Assembly: GCA_938023085.1 (NCBI GenBank)
Contig: CALHDP010000129.1
Location: 50,102-114,101, forward strand
Direction of reading: 5' to 3'
DNA length: 64,000 nucleotides
DNA from: an uncultured Collinsella sp.
GTDB taxonomy: Bacteria > Actinomycetota > Coriobacteriia > Coriobacteriales > Coriobacteriaceae
In this document: positions 8,023 to 16,869 of the stretch, piece by piece
Layout: each line of letters begins with the position of its first letter
Numbering within the stretch: the stretch's first letter is position 1
The notes under the pieces: model-generated
What the model was told of the DNA's origin: nothing
The model's database searches: none
The model's input: only the letters and a program-made list of their open reading frames with translations
Translations under genes and position numbers: made by a program

Positions 8023-9219
8023 ATGAAACTCATCAATAGAACGTCATATATGGACACGTTGACGAGCCTTATTGGCGTGCCGGACATCAAGGTCATCACG
8101 GGCATTCGCCGCAGCGGTAAATCAAAATTGCTCGAGGCCCTCCGCGATTACGTGGAGGCAAATCTGTCCAATTCGAATGTCATCCATATCAACTACAACC
8201 TCGATGAGTTCGAGAACCTGCTCGAGTATCACGCGCTGCTCGCCTATGTAAAAGAGCATCGAGTGTCCGGCAAACAAAACTTTCTGCTTATCGATGAAGT
8301 TCAGATGTGCGACGGTTTTGAGCGTGCGATCAACAGCCTTCACGCATCCGAGCAGTACGACATATTCATTACCGGATCGAATGCCTTTTTGCTGTCGAGC
8401 GATCTGTCGACGCTCTTTACGGGGCGTACGTTTGAGATCGAGGTTTTCCCATTCTCGTTTGAGGAGTATCGACTCTATGGCGACGAGGGCGAGGTCGACC
8501 GCGACTTCGATGAGTACGCGAGAACCGGCGGTATGTCCGGCTCTTACCCTTATCCACTGCAGGAGCAGCGCTATCAATATCTCTCCAACGTCTTCAAGAC
8601 GCTCATTGTGAGAGATATCGTGCAGCGGCATAACGTGAGAAACGAATCGGCGCTGCTGCGCATTGCCGATTACATGATGGACAACGTATCCAACATAACG
8701 TCGGCACGTAACATTACGGATATTTTGAACGCGGATGGGCTAAAGATAACGAACAAGACGGTCGGCACGTACATGGGGTACCTGTGCGATGCGTTTGCCT
8801 TCTATAAAGTTCGTCGGTACGACATCCGCGGCAAAAAATACCTTAAGAGCGGCGAGAAGTATTACCTGGCAGACCACGCGTTCAAATACGCGCTGCTCGG
8901 TACACGTGATATGGATTGGGGACGCGTATACGAGAACATGGTGGCAATCGAGCTGCTGCGCCGCGGATACGAGGTATACGTCGGCGTGCTCTATAAAAAG
9001 GAAATAGACTTTGTAGCAATCAAGCGGAGCGAGAAACTCTACATTCAGGTGAGCGACGACATCAGCTCGGATAAGACATTTGAACGCGAGATTTCGCCAC
9101 TGCTGAGCATTGGCGATGCGTATCCCAAGATGATTCTCGCCCGCACGCATCACGAGGCCACGGATCGCGACGGAGTGCAGATCGTGGACCTGGCGAGGTG
9201 GCTATGCGGCGAGGCGTAG
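8023..9219 (+). CDS. ATP-binding protein, AAA_14 + DUF4143
   Basis: A 398-residue protein of the widespread AAA_14/DUF4143 group. It has Walker A GIRRSGKS (27-34), Walker B LLIDEVQ (about 88-94), the sensor-like IFITGSNAFLLSSDL, the FPFSFEEY motif typical of the group, a winged-helix-like middle and a C-terminal PD-(D/E)xK-like core (YKKEIDFVAIK about 325-335, then LYIQVS). Members are suspected of roles in mobile elements, toxin-like systems or stress response; the biological role is not established. GAGGAGG precedes the ATG. The gene is AT-richer than its neighbours, stands alone, and is framed by three 41-bp palindromes, which suggests a mobile cassette or self-regulation. A nuclease role is inferred only from the C-terminal pattern. 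Confidence 0.85.
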   Translation: MKLINRTSYMDTLTSLIGVPDIKVITGIRRSGKSKLLEALRDYVEANLSNSNVIHINYNLDEFENLLEYHALLAYVKEHRVSGKQNFLLIDEVQMCDGFERAINSLHASEQYDIFITGSNAFLLSSDLSTLFTGRTFEIEVFPFSFEEYRLYGDEGEVDRDFDEYARTGGMSGSYPYPLQEQRYQYLSNVFKTLIVRDIVQRHNVRNESALLRIADYMMDNVSNITSARNITDILNADGLKITNKTVGTYMGYLCDAFAFYKVRRYDIRGKKYLKSGEKYYLADHAFKYALLGTRDMDWGRVYENMVAIELLRRGYEVYVGVLYKKEIDFVAIKRSEKLYIQVSDDISSDKTFEREISPLLSIGDAYPKMILARTHHEATDRDGVQIVDLARWLCGEA

Positions 9220-9227
9220 CAGAAAGC

Positions 9228-9268
9228 CTATTCCTCAAAACTGATAAATTTTCGATTTTGAGGAATAG
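9228..9268 (+). repeat. 41-bp palindrome, copy 3 (downstream of AAA ATPase)
   Basis: CTATTCCTCAAAACTGATAA ... GATTTTGAGGAATAG is the same 41-bp element, starting 9 nt after the ATPase stop codon. Confidence 0.85.
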
Positions 9269-9323
9269 GACCGATGCGTTGCCTAGTTCGCCGCTCGCGC
9301 TCGTGCTCGACTTAAGCCCCGTC

Positions 9324-10097
9324 TTACCCCAGCTCCTGCATGCGGCGGTAGATTTCGCAGATACCCTTGATGGTGAGCTGTCCATCGACCACGTCGAAGG
9401 CATCGGTCGAATCGGCGACGATGCCGGCGAGACCGCCCGTGGCGATAACGGTGGCGTCCTCGCGCCCCAGCTCGCGCTTCATGCGCGCAACCAGGCCCTC
9501 GGCCATGGCGGCGGCGCCCGTTACGGCGCCGACCTTGATGCACTCCTCGGTATCGCGGCCGATGGCATGCTCGGGCGCCTCGAGCGGAACGCTGGCGAGC
9601 TTGGCGGCGCGGGCGGCGAGCGCGTCCATCGAAATGCGGATGCCCGGCGCAATCGCTCCGCCAATGTAATAGCCGTCCTCGTCGATGACGTCGATATTGG
9701 TTGCGGTGCCAAAGTCTACCACGATTGCCGGGGCGCCGTAGAAGGTTTCGGCAGCGACGGCGTTGGCGATGCGGTCGGCACCAACGGCCTGGGGGCGCGC
9801 CGCCCGCAGCTTGGTCACGGCGGCCGTCTGCGGTCCGATGACAATGGCATCCGCCGCGATGCGGTCGGCCACGGCGTGCCACTCGCGCGAGAGCTGTGGC
9901 ACCACGCCGGCAAAGGCGATCGCGTCGACTGCGCCGAGCGAGAGGTCGTACATCTTAAAGAAGCCCATCAGGCGCACGTGGATCTCGTCGGCGGTATAGG
10001 AGCGGTCGGTGGGCATACGCCACGACTGCACCAGCTCGTCTCCGTCAAACAGGCCCATGGCCGTCTGCGTGTTTCCCATATCGATAGCGAGCAGCAT
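9324..10097 (-). CDS. coaX: Type III pantothenate kinase
   Basis: This enzyme phosphorylates pantothenate, the first step of coenzyme A synthesis. The 257 residues fit the CoaX family. The ASKHA-fold phosphate loop LLAIDMGNTQTAMGLF (2-17), VDFGTATNIDVIDEDG (about 122-137), GGAIAPGIRIS and TGGLAGIV near the C-terminus are all present. The family is insensitive to CoA feedback and needs a monovalent cation. It converges on the ATPase gene and lies divergent from the initiator tRNA region. No operon partner is visible. Confidence 0.95.
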   Translation of the reverse strand: MLLAIDMGNTQTAMGLFDGDELVQSWRMPTDRSYTADEIHVRLMGFFKMYDLSLGAVDAIAFAGVVPQLSREWHAVADRIAADAIVIGPQTAAVTKLRAARPQAVGADRIANAVAAETFYGAPAIVVDFGTATNIDVIDEDGYYIGGAIAPGIRISMDALAARAAKLASVPLEAPEHAIGRDTEECIKVGAVTGAAAMAEGLVARMKRELGREDATVIATGGLAGIVADSTDAFDVVDGQLTIKGICEIYRRMQELG

Positions 10098-10292
10098 GTC
10101 TACTCCAGGTGTCGGCGTAAAAGGACGCGCACCATTGTATACGCGCCGCCGACGCCGCTCGGCTGCGATTCGTTTACGGTGATATGGCTGAGGGGTTTAA
10201 ATATGAAGGAATTATGCTCTACGAGATTTTCCTTGCCGTTTACCGAACTCCCGCGTAATATTCTTTCTTGCGCACATGAGGCGCCCAGACAT

Positions 10293-10369
10293 TGCGGGGT
10301 GGAGCAGTCTGGTAGCTCGCCGGGCTCATAACCCGGAGGTCGTAGGTTCAAATCCTGCCCCCGCGACCA
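10293..10369 (+). tRNA. Initiator tRNA-Met (CAT anticodon)
   Basis: A 77-nt cloverleaf. The acceptor arm is TGCGGGG/CCCCGCG, with an imperfect 1-72 pair as usual for initiators. The D-arm is GAGCAGTCTGGTAGCTC. The anticodon stem has the initiator-specific GGG/CCC pairs around CTCATAA (anticodon 10327-10329). The T-arm is GTAGGTTCAAATCCTGC, and CCA is encoded. The three G-C pairs argue for fMet rather than elongator Met. Confidence 0.95.
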
Positions 10370-10378
10370 AGAACTTGC

Positions 10379-10408
10379 AGCTCGTCGGCCTAGCCGGCGA
10401 GCTTTTTT
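10379..10408 (+). terminator. Terminator of the tRNA-fMet transcript
   Basis: AGCTCGTCGG pairs with CCGGCGAGCT (one wobble) and is followed by TTTTTT, starting 10 nt after the tRNA CCA. Confidence 0.85.
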
Positions 10409-10462
10409 GTTATCGCGGGACTGTGTTTTCGGTCCAATTCTCGGCCTCTCAAACAAAATCTC

Positions 10463-10509
10463 AATCTGTAACATCTAGACCCGATTTGGGCGGATAGGTG
10501 TTACAGATC
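10463..10509 (+). repeat. ATCTGTAAC palindrome, copy 1
   Basis: AATCTGTAAC is followed about 30 nt later by GTTACAGATCT. This is the most diverged of three tandem copies between the tRNA and the oxidoreductase gene. Confidence 0.75.
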
Positions 10510-10542
10510 TAGATATTCCGGTGGGTTGGGCCCCGTTTGTCT

Positions 10543-10590
10543 AAATCTGTAACACGAGGAACGGATTTTGCCGAGTTGTTGTTACAGATT
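10543..10590 (+). repeat. ATCTGTAAC palindrome, copy 2
   Basis: AAATCTGTAACA ... TTGTTACAGATT. The centre GATTTTGCCGAGT is shared with copy 3, showing common descent rather than chance symmetry. Confidence 0.8.
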
Positions 10591-10613
10591 GAGATCTTTC
10601 GGCAGGCCAGATT

Positions 10614-10680
10614 GGTTTGTCTCGATCTGTAACAGTAAGACCCGGTTTTGCCGAGTAACTGTTACAGATCGAGACAAACC
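10614..10680 (+). repeat. ATCTGTAAC palindrome, copy 3 (perfect 23-bp arms)
   Basis: GGTTTGTCTCGATCTGTAAC plus AGT (10614-10636) is matched perfectly by its reverse complement at 10658-10680, around a 21-nt centre. The oxidoreductase gene begins about 135 nt downstream. Confidence 0.85.
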
Positions 10681-10816
10681 GACGGGCCGCCCCGTTCCAT
10701 CCACCTGCCGCCACCTGATATTCGCCGATTTTCGTTGTGCCGCCGTGCCCCCATGCCATATCCTCTAGACAACTACGCGGCATCATCGCCGCCGCGCCTA
10801 CAAGAGAGGAATGTCC

Positions 10817-12847
10817 ATGACCGCACCTGCATCCAAGCTGCTCCAGCCCATTACGGTTGGCCCCCTTGAGCTCAAGAACCGCATTATGTTCCCGCCGCTG
10901 ACCACCGGCTACGAGGAGCGCGACGGTTCCATTGGCGAGCGCAGCCTGGCTTTTTACGAGCGCCTGGCCCGTGGCGGCGTGAGCTACATCGTCATCGGCG
11001 ACGTCGCTCCCGTCATGACCGCAAGCCCCACGCCCAAGCTGGCGACCGACGCCCAGATCCCCACGTTTAAGGCCCTGGCCGACACCGTTCACAAGCACGG
11101 TGCCAAGGTCGCGCTGCAGCTGTTCCACCCCGAGTACGACGTGCCCGGCGTCGGCCGCATGGTCATGGGATCCATGGCCGCTGCCAAGGCCGCGCAGGAG
11201 GCCAAGGCCGCCGGCGACGAGGAGACCTTTGCCGCCAAGATGGCCGAGTCCAACGAGATCCGCAATCAGGCCTACGCCAAGCTGCACCACGACATGCAGC
11301 ACTTTGTGAACGAGGCCAGTGTGGAGCAGCTCACCCAGATCAAGGAGGCCATCGCTGCCTCGGCCGCCCGCGCGCAGCAGGCCGGCATCGACGCCATCGA
11401 GGTCCACGGCGACCGCCTGGTGGGTTCGCTGTGCTCGGCCATCCTCAACCAGCGCACCGACGAGTACGGTGGCTCGTTCGAGAACCGCGTTCGCTATGCG
11501 CTGGAGGTCGTCGCTGCCATTAAGGAGGCCGCGCCGCAGCTGATGGTGGAGTACAAGCTCCCCGTGATCATGGAGAACCCCGACGGCACGCCGCGCGGCA
11601 AGGGCGGCCTGCAGCCCGACGAGGCCTGCAAGTTTGCCAAGCTGCTCGAGGGCGCGGGCATCGATATGATCCAGGTCGCGCAGGCAAACCACACCGGCAA
11701 CATGGGCGACACCATTCCGCCCATGGGCGCCATGCCCTATAACTGGACGCTGCCCGTGGCCGAGCGCGTCAAGGCCCTGGTCTCCGTGCCGGTGGCAACC
11801 GTCGGCCGCGTGGTTTCGGTCGAGGCCGGCGAGAAGATCCTGGAGGATGGCTCGGCCGACATCATCGCCTATGGCCGCTCGCTCATGTGCGACCCCGACA
11901 TTGCGCTGAAGGCCGCCACGGGCGAGCCTATTCGCGAGTGCCTCAACTGCAACAAGGGCTGCGTCGATGCGATTCAAAACCGCAAGTACATCTCGTGCGT
12001 GCTTAATGCCGAGAACGGCGATGAGGCGACCATCGCCATTAAGCCAGGCGAGGGCGACAAGAAGATCGCCGTGGTGGGCGGCGGTATTGCCGGCCTGGAG
12101 GCCGCTCGCGTGGCGGCCAAGCGCGGCTACGATGTGACCGTCTATGAGGTGAGCAATCATCTGGGCGGCCAGATTGTGCTGGCGGCTGCGCCTCCGCGCA
12201 AGGACGAGATCATGCGCTCGGTCGAGTACTACGAGAAGATTCTGCCCGGCCTGGACGTGAAGGTTGAGCTCAACCATGCCGCTACCGCTGAGGACCTCAA
12301 CGCCGCCGACGCCGCGATTGTGGCCGTGGGCGCGCACGATGTGGTCATCCCCGTTCCGGGCGCCGACTCGGAGAAGGTCGTCTCGAGCTGGGACGTGCTG
12401 GCCGGCAAGGTGGAGCTTGCGGGCCGCGTCGCCGTCATTGGCGGTGGCCTGGTGGGCACCGAGACTGCCGAGTACCTGCTGCAGCACGGCTGCGAGGTGG
12501 CGATCGTGGAGATGCTCGACAAGATTGCCGCGGGCGAGTCCGAGACCATTCTGCCGCTGATTATGAGCGACTTTGCCGAGCACAACGTTGAGCAGCATGT
12601 TAAGACCCGCCTGACCGCCATTACCGACGAGGGCGTGGAGGCTGTTCGCACCACCGAGGACGGTGCCGAGGAGCCGGTGAAGATCGCCTGCGATTACGTG
12701 GTGATGGCCGTGGGTTCCAAGGCCAACGCGTTTGACCTGGACGGCGTGACGGTGCCCGTGACCTGCGTGGGCGACTGCTCGGGCGAGCGCACCGCCGACA
12801 TCGCGAGCGCCATTCGCACGGCATATCACGCGGCCAACGAGCTGTAG
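10817..12847 (+). CDS. NADH:flavin oxidoreductase / FAD-dependent oxidoreductase (FadH/BaiH-like)
   Basis: A large (about 676-residue) enzyme of the old-yellow-enzyme/2,4-dienoyl-CoA reductase/trimethylamine dehydrogenase type. An FMN TIM barrel (1 to about 340) starts with KLLQPITVGPLELKNRIMF. A 4Fe-4S site follows at C375-x2-C378-x3-C382-x11-C394. An FAD/NAD(P) module has the dinucleotide motifs VVGGGIAGLEAARVA (about 420) and VIGGGLVGTETAEYL (about 545). Electrons would pass from NAD(P)H through FAD, the cluster and FMN to an enoyl-type substrate. Relatives reduce dienoyl-CoA, flavonoids or bile-acid intermediates, so the substrate is open. AGAGGA at 10805-10810 favours ATG 10817 over ATG 10811. 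It appears monocistronic, with a strong terminator 70 nt downstream. Confidence 0.88.
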   Translation: MTAPASKLLQPITVGPLELKNRIMFPPLTTGYEERDGSIGERSLAFYERLARGGVSYIVIGDVAPVMTASPTPKLATDAQIPTFKALADTVHKHGAKVALQLFHPEYDVPGVGRMVMGSMAAAKAAQEAKAAGDEETFAAKMAESNEIRNQAYAKLHHDMQHFVNEASVEQLTQIKEAIAASAARAQQAGIDAIEVHGDRLVGSLCSAILNQRTDEYGGSFENRVRYALEVVAAIKEAAPQLMVEYKLPVIMENPDGTPRGKGGLQPDEACKFAKLLEGAGIDMIQVAQANHTGNMGDTIPPMGAMPYNWTLPVAERVKALVSVPVATVGRVVSVEAGEKILEDGSADIIAYGRSLMCDPDIALKAATGEPIRECLNCNKGCVDAIQNRKYISCVLNAENGDEATIAIKPGEGDKKIAVVGGGIAGLEAARVAAKRGYDVTVYEVSNHLGGQIVLAAAPPRKDEIMRSVEYYEKILPGLDVKVELNHAATAEDLNAADAAIVAVGAHDVVIPVPGADSEKVVSSWDVLAGKVELAGRVAVIGGGLVGTETAEYLLQHGCEVAIVEMLDKIAAGESETILPLIMSDFAEHNVEQHVKTRLTAITDEGVEAVRTTEDGAEEPVKIACDYVVMAVGSKANAFDLDGVTVPVTCVGDCSGERTADIASAIRTAYHAANEL

Positions 12848-12919
12848 TTAACTTCGCGGCCAGGCGGGGCGGTAGCACGGATCTGCCTCGCCCGACTGCG
12901 TCCCATGGGGTGTCAACCG

Positions 12920-12957
12920 GGGCGGGGTCTGCAAGCGCAGCAGGTCCCGCCCTTTTT
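12920..12957 (+). terminator. Terminator after the oxidoreductase gene
   Basis: GGGCGGGGTCTGC (12920-12932) pairs with GCAGGTCCCGCCC (12940-12952) through wobble pairs and is followed by TTTTT. Confidence 0.85.
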
Positions 12958-13286
12958 GTTTTGCTCCGGTGGAGGGCAGTGCGCGGTAATCATGAGGAGT
13001 GAGGACATCTACTACCTTGCAGGCCACTCAAAATTATTGGGGGAGGGGTTAATAATTATATCCTCTATATCAAAGGACATAAAGAGATGCCAATTTTGTT
13101 GGCAAACGAATGACGATTAGCTGCGAGCTAGCTACCAGCGTAAATAATCGATAAAGAAACGCCGTAAATAGGTGTCAAATGCCCAGATAATGCCGCGTCT
13201 ATTTTAATTAACTGCTTTGAGCAAACAGCAAAATGCTACTATCTAGCGTGCACGTAAGAAAGCAGATTAACGGTTAAGGCTAAGAA
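12958..13286 (+). other. AT-rich intergenic patch, no convincing gene
   Basis: About 330 bases that are much richer in A/T than the surroundings, with runs such as TTAATAATTATAT and TATTTTAATTAA. A small palindrome TGCCAA-N5-TTGGCA lies at 13088-13104. A short open frame across 12905-13120 lacks a ribosome-binding site and spans a terminator, so I do not call it. The region may be the long promoter of the HTH gene or residue of transferred DNA. Confidence 0.6.
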
Positions 13287-13691
13287 GTGGCAGGTATGTC
13301 GGAAGCAACTAGGACTCGCACGCATACGCCCGAGGTTAGGCAGCGTGCCGTCGAGATCCTCCAAGAGGGGGTCGGTCACCGCGCCCTCGCTGCAAAGCTC
13401 GGCATTCCCCAGGCCACGGCTCGTCAGTGGGCCCGTGCATATGCCGTGGGCGGTGCCGACGCTGTGCTCAACGCGGGCGCTCGCCATCACACCTATTCGT
13501 ACGACGTAAAGCTCGCCGTGGTTAAGGACCGTCTGGAAAACGGCCTGACGGTTCGCGAGGCCATGATCAAGCACAAGATTCCCAGCGAGTCTTCGGTCAA
13601 GGCTTGGTGCCGCCAGTATCGCGATGGCGGTGCCGACGCGCTTATCGATAAGCCGCGCGGTCGCAAGCCGCGCGTTAAGCAGGCAGAGTAG
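13287..13691 (+). CDS. Small double helix-turn-helix protein (transposase OrfA-like)
   Basis: A basic protein of about 134 residues with two consecutive HTH units: RQRAVEILQEGVGHRALAAK followed by GIPQATARQWARAYAVGGAD, then KLAVVKDRLENGLTVREAM followed by KIPSESSVKAWCRQYRDGG. The pattern resembles the DNA-binding front part of IS3/IS630-type transposases, but no catalytic DDE partner follows; a terminator comes 9 nt after the stop. It may be a domesticated regulator or the remnant of an insertion sequence. GTG 13287 has AAGG about 8 nt upstream; ATG 13296 is an alternative. The AT-rich upstream patch fits foreign or strongly regulated DNA. Confidence 0.7.
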   Translation: MAGMSEATRTRTHTPEVRQRAVEILQEGVGHRALAAKLGIPQATARQWARAYAVGGADAVLNAGARHHTYSYDVKLAVVKDRLENGLTVREAMIKHKIPSESSVKAWCRQYRDGGADALIDKPRGRKPRVKQAE

Positions 13692-13699
13692 CAAGAGGG

Positions 13700-13722
13700 T
13701 GCGCCCACAGGGGCGCATTTTT
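13700..13722 (+). terminator. Terminator after the HTH gene
   Basis: TGCGCCC-ACAG-GGGCGCA followed by TTTTTCTT. Confidence 0.85.
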
Positions 13723-13974
13723 CTTGCCGCGCCAACTATTTGGACCGTCGCGAGCCTATCGGGATATCCTCCAGCGTGGCCAATCAACCGCGCGCAGTGG
13801 CCCGCGCGCCTGTCGCTGCGATAGGTGGAGCGTCACCCCTCTGCTCCAATGCGGACAGACTCCTTACCCCGTACGCCTAAAACTCCCCAGTTGACCGAAA
13901 ACCCGCCGCTGCTACTCCTCAATTGAGCTATAACGTTAAACAATTGCAGCGTTTTTGCATGGGGGAGTGATGGT

Positions 13975-16857
13975 ATGACGCTACTGTATTTCCTTACCCT
14001 GTTTCCGCTGGTACCGGCGCTGGGCATGCTGCTCGCGCGCGGTGACCGCGCCCGCGATGCGGTGGGGCTCATAGGTTCCGGCATTATTATGGCGGTGACA
14101 GTTGTAGTCGCCGTCATGTTTTTTGGCACGGGTCCGCAGAGCTTTGAGGTTGCCCCCGGCACCTCGCATGTGCTCTCGATCATCAGCTCCGTCATCGACA
14201 TAATTCTGTGCGCCGTCATCCTGTACAACGCGTTCAAATACAGGAACGCGCTTACCACGGTGCTCGGCGTAGTCCAGCTGGTGGGTTCGCTCGCCTTTGC
14301 AGCCATGACGCTGCCCGCGGCCGAAGCCGTCACGGCGACGCCGCTCTATCTGGATTACATGAGTGTAATCATGGTCCTCGCCGTCGGCATTGTCGGTAGC
14401 CTTATCTGTATCTACGCCTTGGGCTACATGAAGGATTTCCAAGCGCACGACGAGCACGAGGCCGCGCTGCGCGGGCAGACCGCGCCCGACCGTCGCCCGC
14501 AGTTCCTGGCGCTTATGTTCCTGTTCCTCTCGGCCATGTTCGTCATCGTGACGAGCGACAACCTTGAGTGGCTGTTCTGCGGCTGGGAAATCACCACCGT
14601 GTGCTCGTTCCTCATGATTGGCTACACGCGCACGCCCGAGGCCATTAAAAACGCCTTCACCCAGATCATCCTGAACATGCTGGGCGGCATCGCGTTTTTG
14701 GCGGGCCTTATGTTCCTGCACGTCAACGGCATGCCGCTGACCATCTCGGGCATGATTGAGCTTTCCGGCGCCGGAACCGCGCAATCCGCGCTGCTGGTGA
14801 TGCCGGTCGTTCTGCTGTCACTCGCCGCGCTCACCAAGGCCGCACAGATGCCGTTCCATACCTGGCTGCTCGGTGCTATGGTTGCCCCCACGCCCACGAG
14901 CGCCCTGCTGCACTCGTCAACCATGGTCAAGGCCGGCGTGTTCCTGATGGTCAAGCTGAGCCCGCTCTATGCCATCTATCCCGTGACTGGCTTTATGGTC
15001 ACGAGTGTGGGTGCCATCACGTTTTTGCTCGCTGCCCTCATGGCCATCTCGCAGAGCAACGCCAAACGCGTGCTCGCGTACTCCACCATTTCCAACTTGG
15101 GCCTCATCAGTGCCTGCCTGGGTGTCGGCGCGCCCGAGGCCGTGTGGGCCGCCATCTTTCTGATCCTGTTCCATACGGTGGCAAAGTCGCTGCTGTTCCT
15201 GTGCGTGGGCACGGCCGAGCATCATATCGGCAGCCGCAATATCGAGGACATGGACGGTCTGTTCAGCCGCATGCCGCACCTGACGCGTCTGATGATGCTG
15301 GGCATTATGGGCATGTTTGTGGCGCCGTTTGGCATGCTCGTGTCCAAGTGGGGCGCCCTGGTGGCGTTCGCGCAGACCGGCAACGTGCTCATGATCATGG
15401 TGCTTGCCTTTGGCTCGGCCGCGACGTTTTACTTCTGGGGTAAGTGGCTCGCCAAGCTTTCGGGCGTCGACCCCACGGCTCAAAACGTTGAGGTCAATGT
15501 CCATAAGACCGAATGGATGGCCCTCAACACCATCGCCGCGCTGCTGATTCTGTGCTGTGTGGCGTTCCCGGTTATCTCGAGCGGCCTGGTGTCGCCTTAC
15601 TTGGCCATGGTGTTTGGCCGCGTGCCGTACGTTATTGGCAAGGACGCCATGTATCTGATGGTGGTTATCGTGGCGTTTATCGCCGTGGTGCTGCTGACGT
15701 CGTTCCGCGTGAGCAACAAACCGCATGTAAACGTATATCTTTCGGGTGTGGGAACCGACAATTACCGCCATTTCCGTGGCTCGATGGGACACGAGGTGAA
15801 GGCCGAAAAGCGCAATTGGTACTCGGAGGACGCCCTTGGCGAGAAGCGTATTGGCCCCGCGGGTAGCGTCGTGTGCTGCAGCATTATCTTGTTTGCGCTG
15901 CTGTGTTGCGCGTGGATTGGGCCCGAGCGGCTTGCCATGAGTGCGCCCTCGGTGCTGCGCGGCAAGTATTTTGAAGGTTCGGGCGTCGTGGGCATCTTTA
16001 TAGGCACCGTGGCGTTTGCCTTGCTGGCGCCGCTTGTGGGCGGCCTGATCGACGGCGTTGACCGCAAACTTTCGGCCCGCATGCAGGGCCGCGTGGGCCC
16101 GCGCCTGCTGCAGCCCTTCTACGACGTTGCCAAGCTGCTGCGCAAGGCCCCCGCCAGCGTAAACACCATGGACGATACCTATATGGCGTGTGCGCTCATC
16201 TTTACCGTGGTGGGCGGCGGCATCTTTGTGTCGGGCTCCAACACGCTGCTGTGCGCCTTTATGGTGACGCTCGCCGCGATCTTTGTGGTGCTGGCGTCCG
16301 CCTCGACGCAAAGTCCGTTTGCCCAGGTCGGCGCCGACCGTGAGTTGCTGCAGGTTATGAGTTACGAGCCCGCCGTTCTGCTGATGAGCGTGGGCCTGTA
16401 CCTTGCCACCGACAGCTTCGATTCCATTGCCGTGACGGGGCAGTCGGCCCCCATCATCGTGTACAGCGCGCCCATTTTTCTCGCGCTACTCGCGGTGCTT
16501 ACCATCAAGCTGCGCAAGTCGCCGTTCGATCTTTCGTACTCGCATCACGCGCATCAGGAGATTGTCCAGGGCGTCGCCACCGAGATGAGCGGCGGCACGC
16601 TGGCCAAGATGACCCTTATGCACTGGTGCGAGACCGTGCTGTTTTTGATGTGGGTGGGCATGTTCTTTGTTTGGGACAACCCGGTGAGCTGGCTGGTCGC
16701 CCCGGTCGTGATGGCCGCGACGTACTTCGTCGAGGTGTTGATCGACAACACCTTTGCCCGCAGCACCTGGCGCAGCTGCTTTAAGCTCGGCTGGGGCGTG
16801 GCGCTGGTGTTTGGCCTGCTCAACCTTATGCCCATCCTCGTCGACGTGTTTATTTAG
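13975..16857 (+). CDS. Fused Ech hydrogenase membrane subunits EchA-EchB (NuoL-like + NuoH-like)
   Basis: A 960-residue membrane protein in which two usually separate subunits of an energy-converting [NiFe] hydrogenase are joined. Residues 1 to about 620 are a NuoL/HyfB-type antiporter with the conserved Lys segment ALTKAAQMPFHTWLLGAM (about 286) and LLHSSTMVKAGVFL (about 307). Residues from about 650 are NuoH/HycD-like, with ARMQGRVGPRLLQPFYDV (about 700) and KLRKSPFDLSYSHHAHQE (about 845). It would move H+ or Na+ across the membrane, coupled to ferredoxin-dependent H2 production or uptake. GGGGGAG lies 7 nt before ATG 13975. It is the first gene of a tight five-gene operon. Confidence 0.9.
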   Translation: MTLLYFLTLFPLVPALGMLLARGDRARDAVGLIGSGIIMAVTVVVAVMFFGTGPQSFEVAPGTSHVLSIISSVIDIILCAVILYNAFKYRNALTTVLGVVQLVGSLAFAAMTLPAAEAVTATPLYLDYMSVIMVLAVGIVGSLICIYALGYMKDFQAHDEHEAALRGQTAPDRRPQFLALMFLFLSAMFVIVTSDNLEWLFCGWEITTVCSFLMIGYTRTPEAIKNAFTQIILNMLGGIAFLAGLMFLHVNGMPLTISGMIELSGAGTAQSALLVMPVVLLSLAALTKAAQMPFHTWLLGAMVAPTPTSALLHSSTMVKAGVFLMVKLSPLYAIYPVTGFMVTSVGAITFLLAALMAISQSNAKRVLAYSTISNLGLISACLGVGAPEAVWAAIFLILFHTVAKSLLFLCVGTAEHHIGSRNIEDMDGLFSRMPHLTRLMMLGIMGMFVAPFGMLVSKWGALVAFAQTGNVLMIMVLAFGSAATFYFWGKWLAKLSGVDPTAQNVEVNVHKTEWMALNTIAALLILCCVAFPVISSGLVSPYLAMVFGRVPYVIGKDAMYLMVVIVAFIAVVLLTSFRVSNKPHVNVYLSGVGTDNYRHFRGSMGHEVKAEKRNWYSEDALGEKRIGPAGSVVCCSIILFALLCCAWIGPERLAMSAPSVLRGKYFEGSGVVGIFIGTVAFALLAPLVGGLIDGVDRKLSARMQGRVGPRLLQPFYDVAKLLRKAPASVNTMDDTYMACALIFTVVGGGIFVSGSNTLLCAFMVTLAAIFVVLASASTQSPFAQVGADRELLQVMSYEPAVLLMSVGLYLATDSFDSIAVTGQSAPIIVYSAPIFLALLAVLTIKLRKSPFDLSYSHHAHQEIVQGVATEMSGGTLAKMTLMHWCETVLFLMWVGMFFVWDNPVSWLVAPVVMAATYFVEVLIDNTFARSTWRSCFKLGWGVALVFGLLNLMPILVDVFI

Positions 16858-16869
16858 GAGGCGGCATCC

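Noticed and set aside
10293..10369. Integration (att) site at the tRNA-fMet 3' end
   Set aside because: I see no integrase gene and no repeated copy of the tRNA 3' end nearby.
10463..10680. CRISPR array
   Set aside because: The repeats are self-complementary units of unequal length without regular unique spacers, and no cas gene is nearby.
10541..12829. Long minus-strand open frame (about 760 residues) opposite the oxidoreductase gene
   Set aside because: It is a GC-skew shadow: Ala/Gly/Leu/His-rich, no domain motif, and the plus strand carries clear FMN/FAD/Fe-S signatures.
12905..13120. 71-residue open frame after the oxidoreductase gene
   Set aside because: It runs through an intrinsic terminator hairpin and has no ribosome-binding site.
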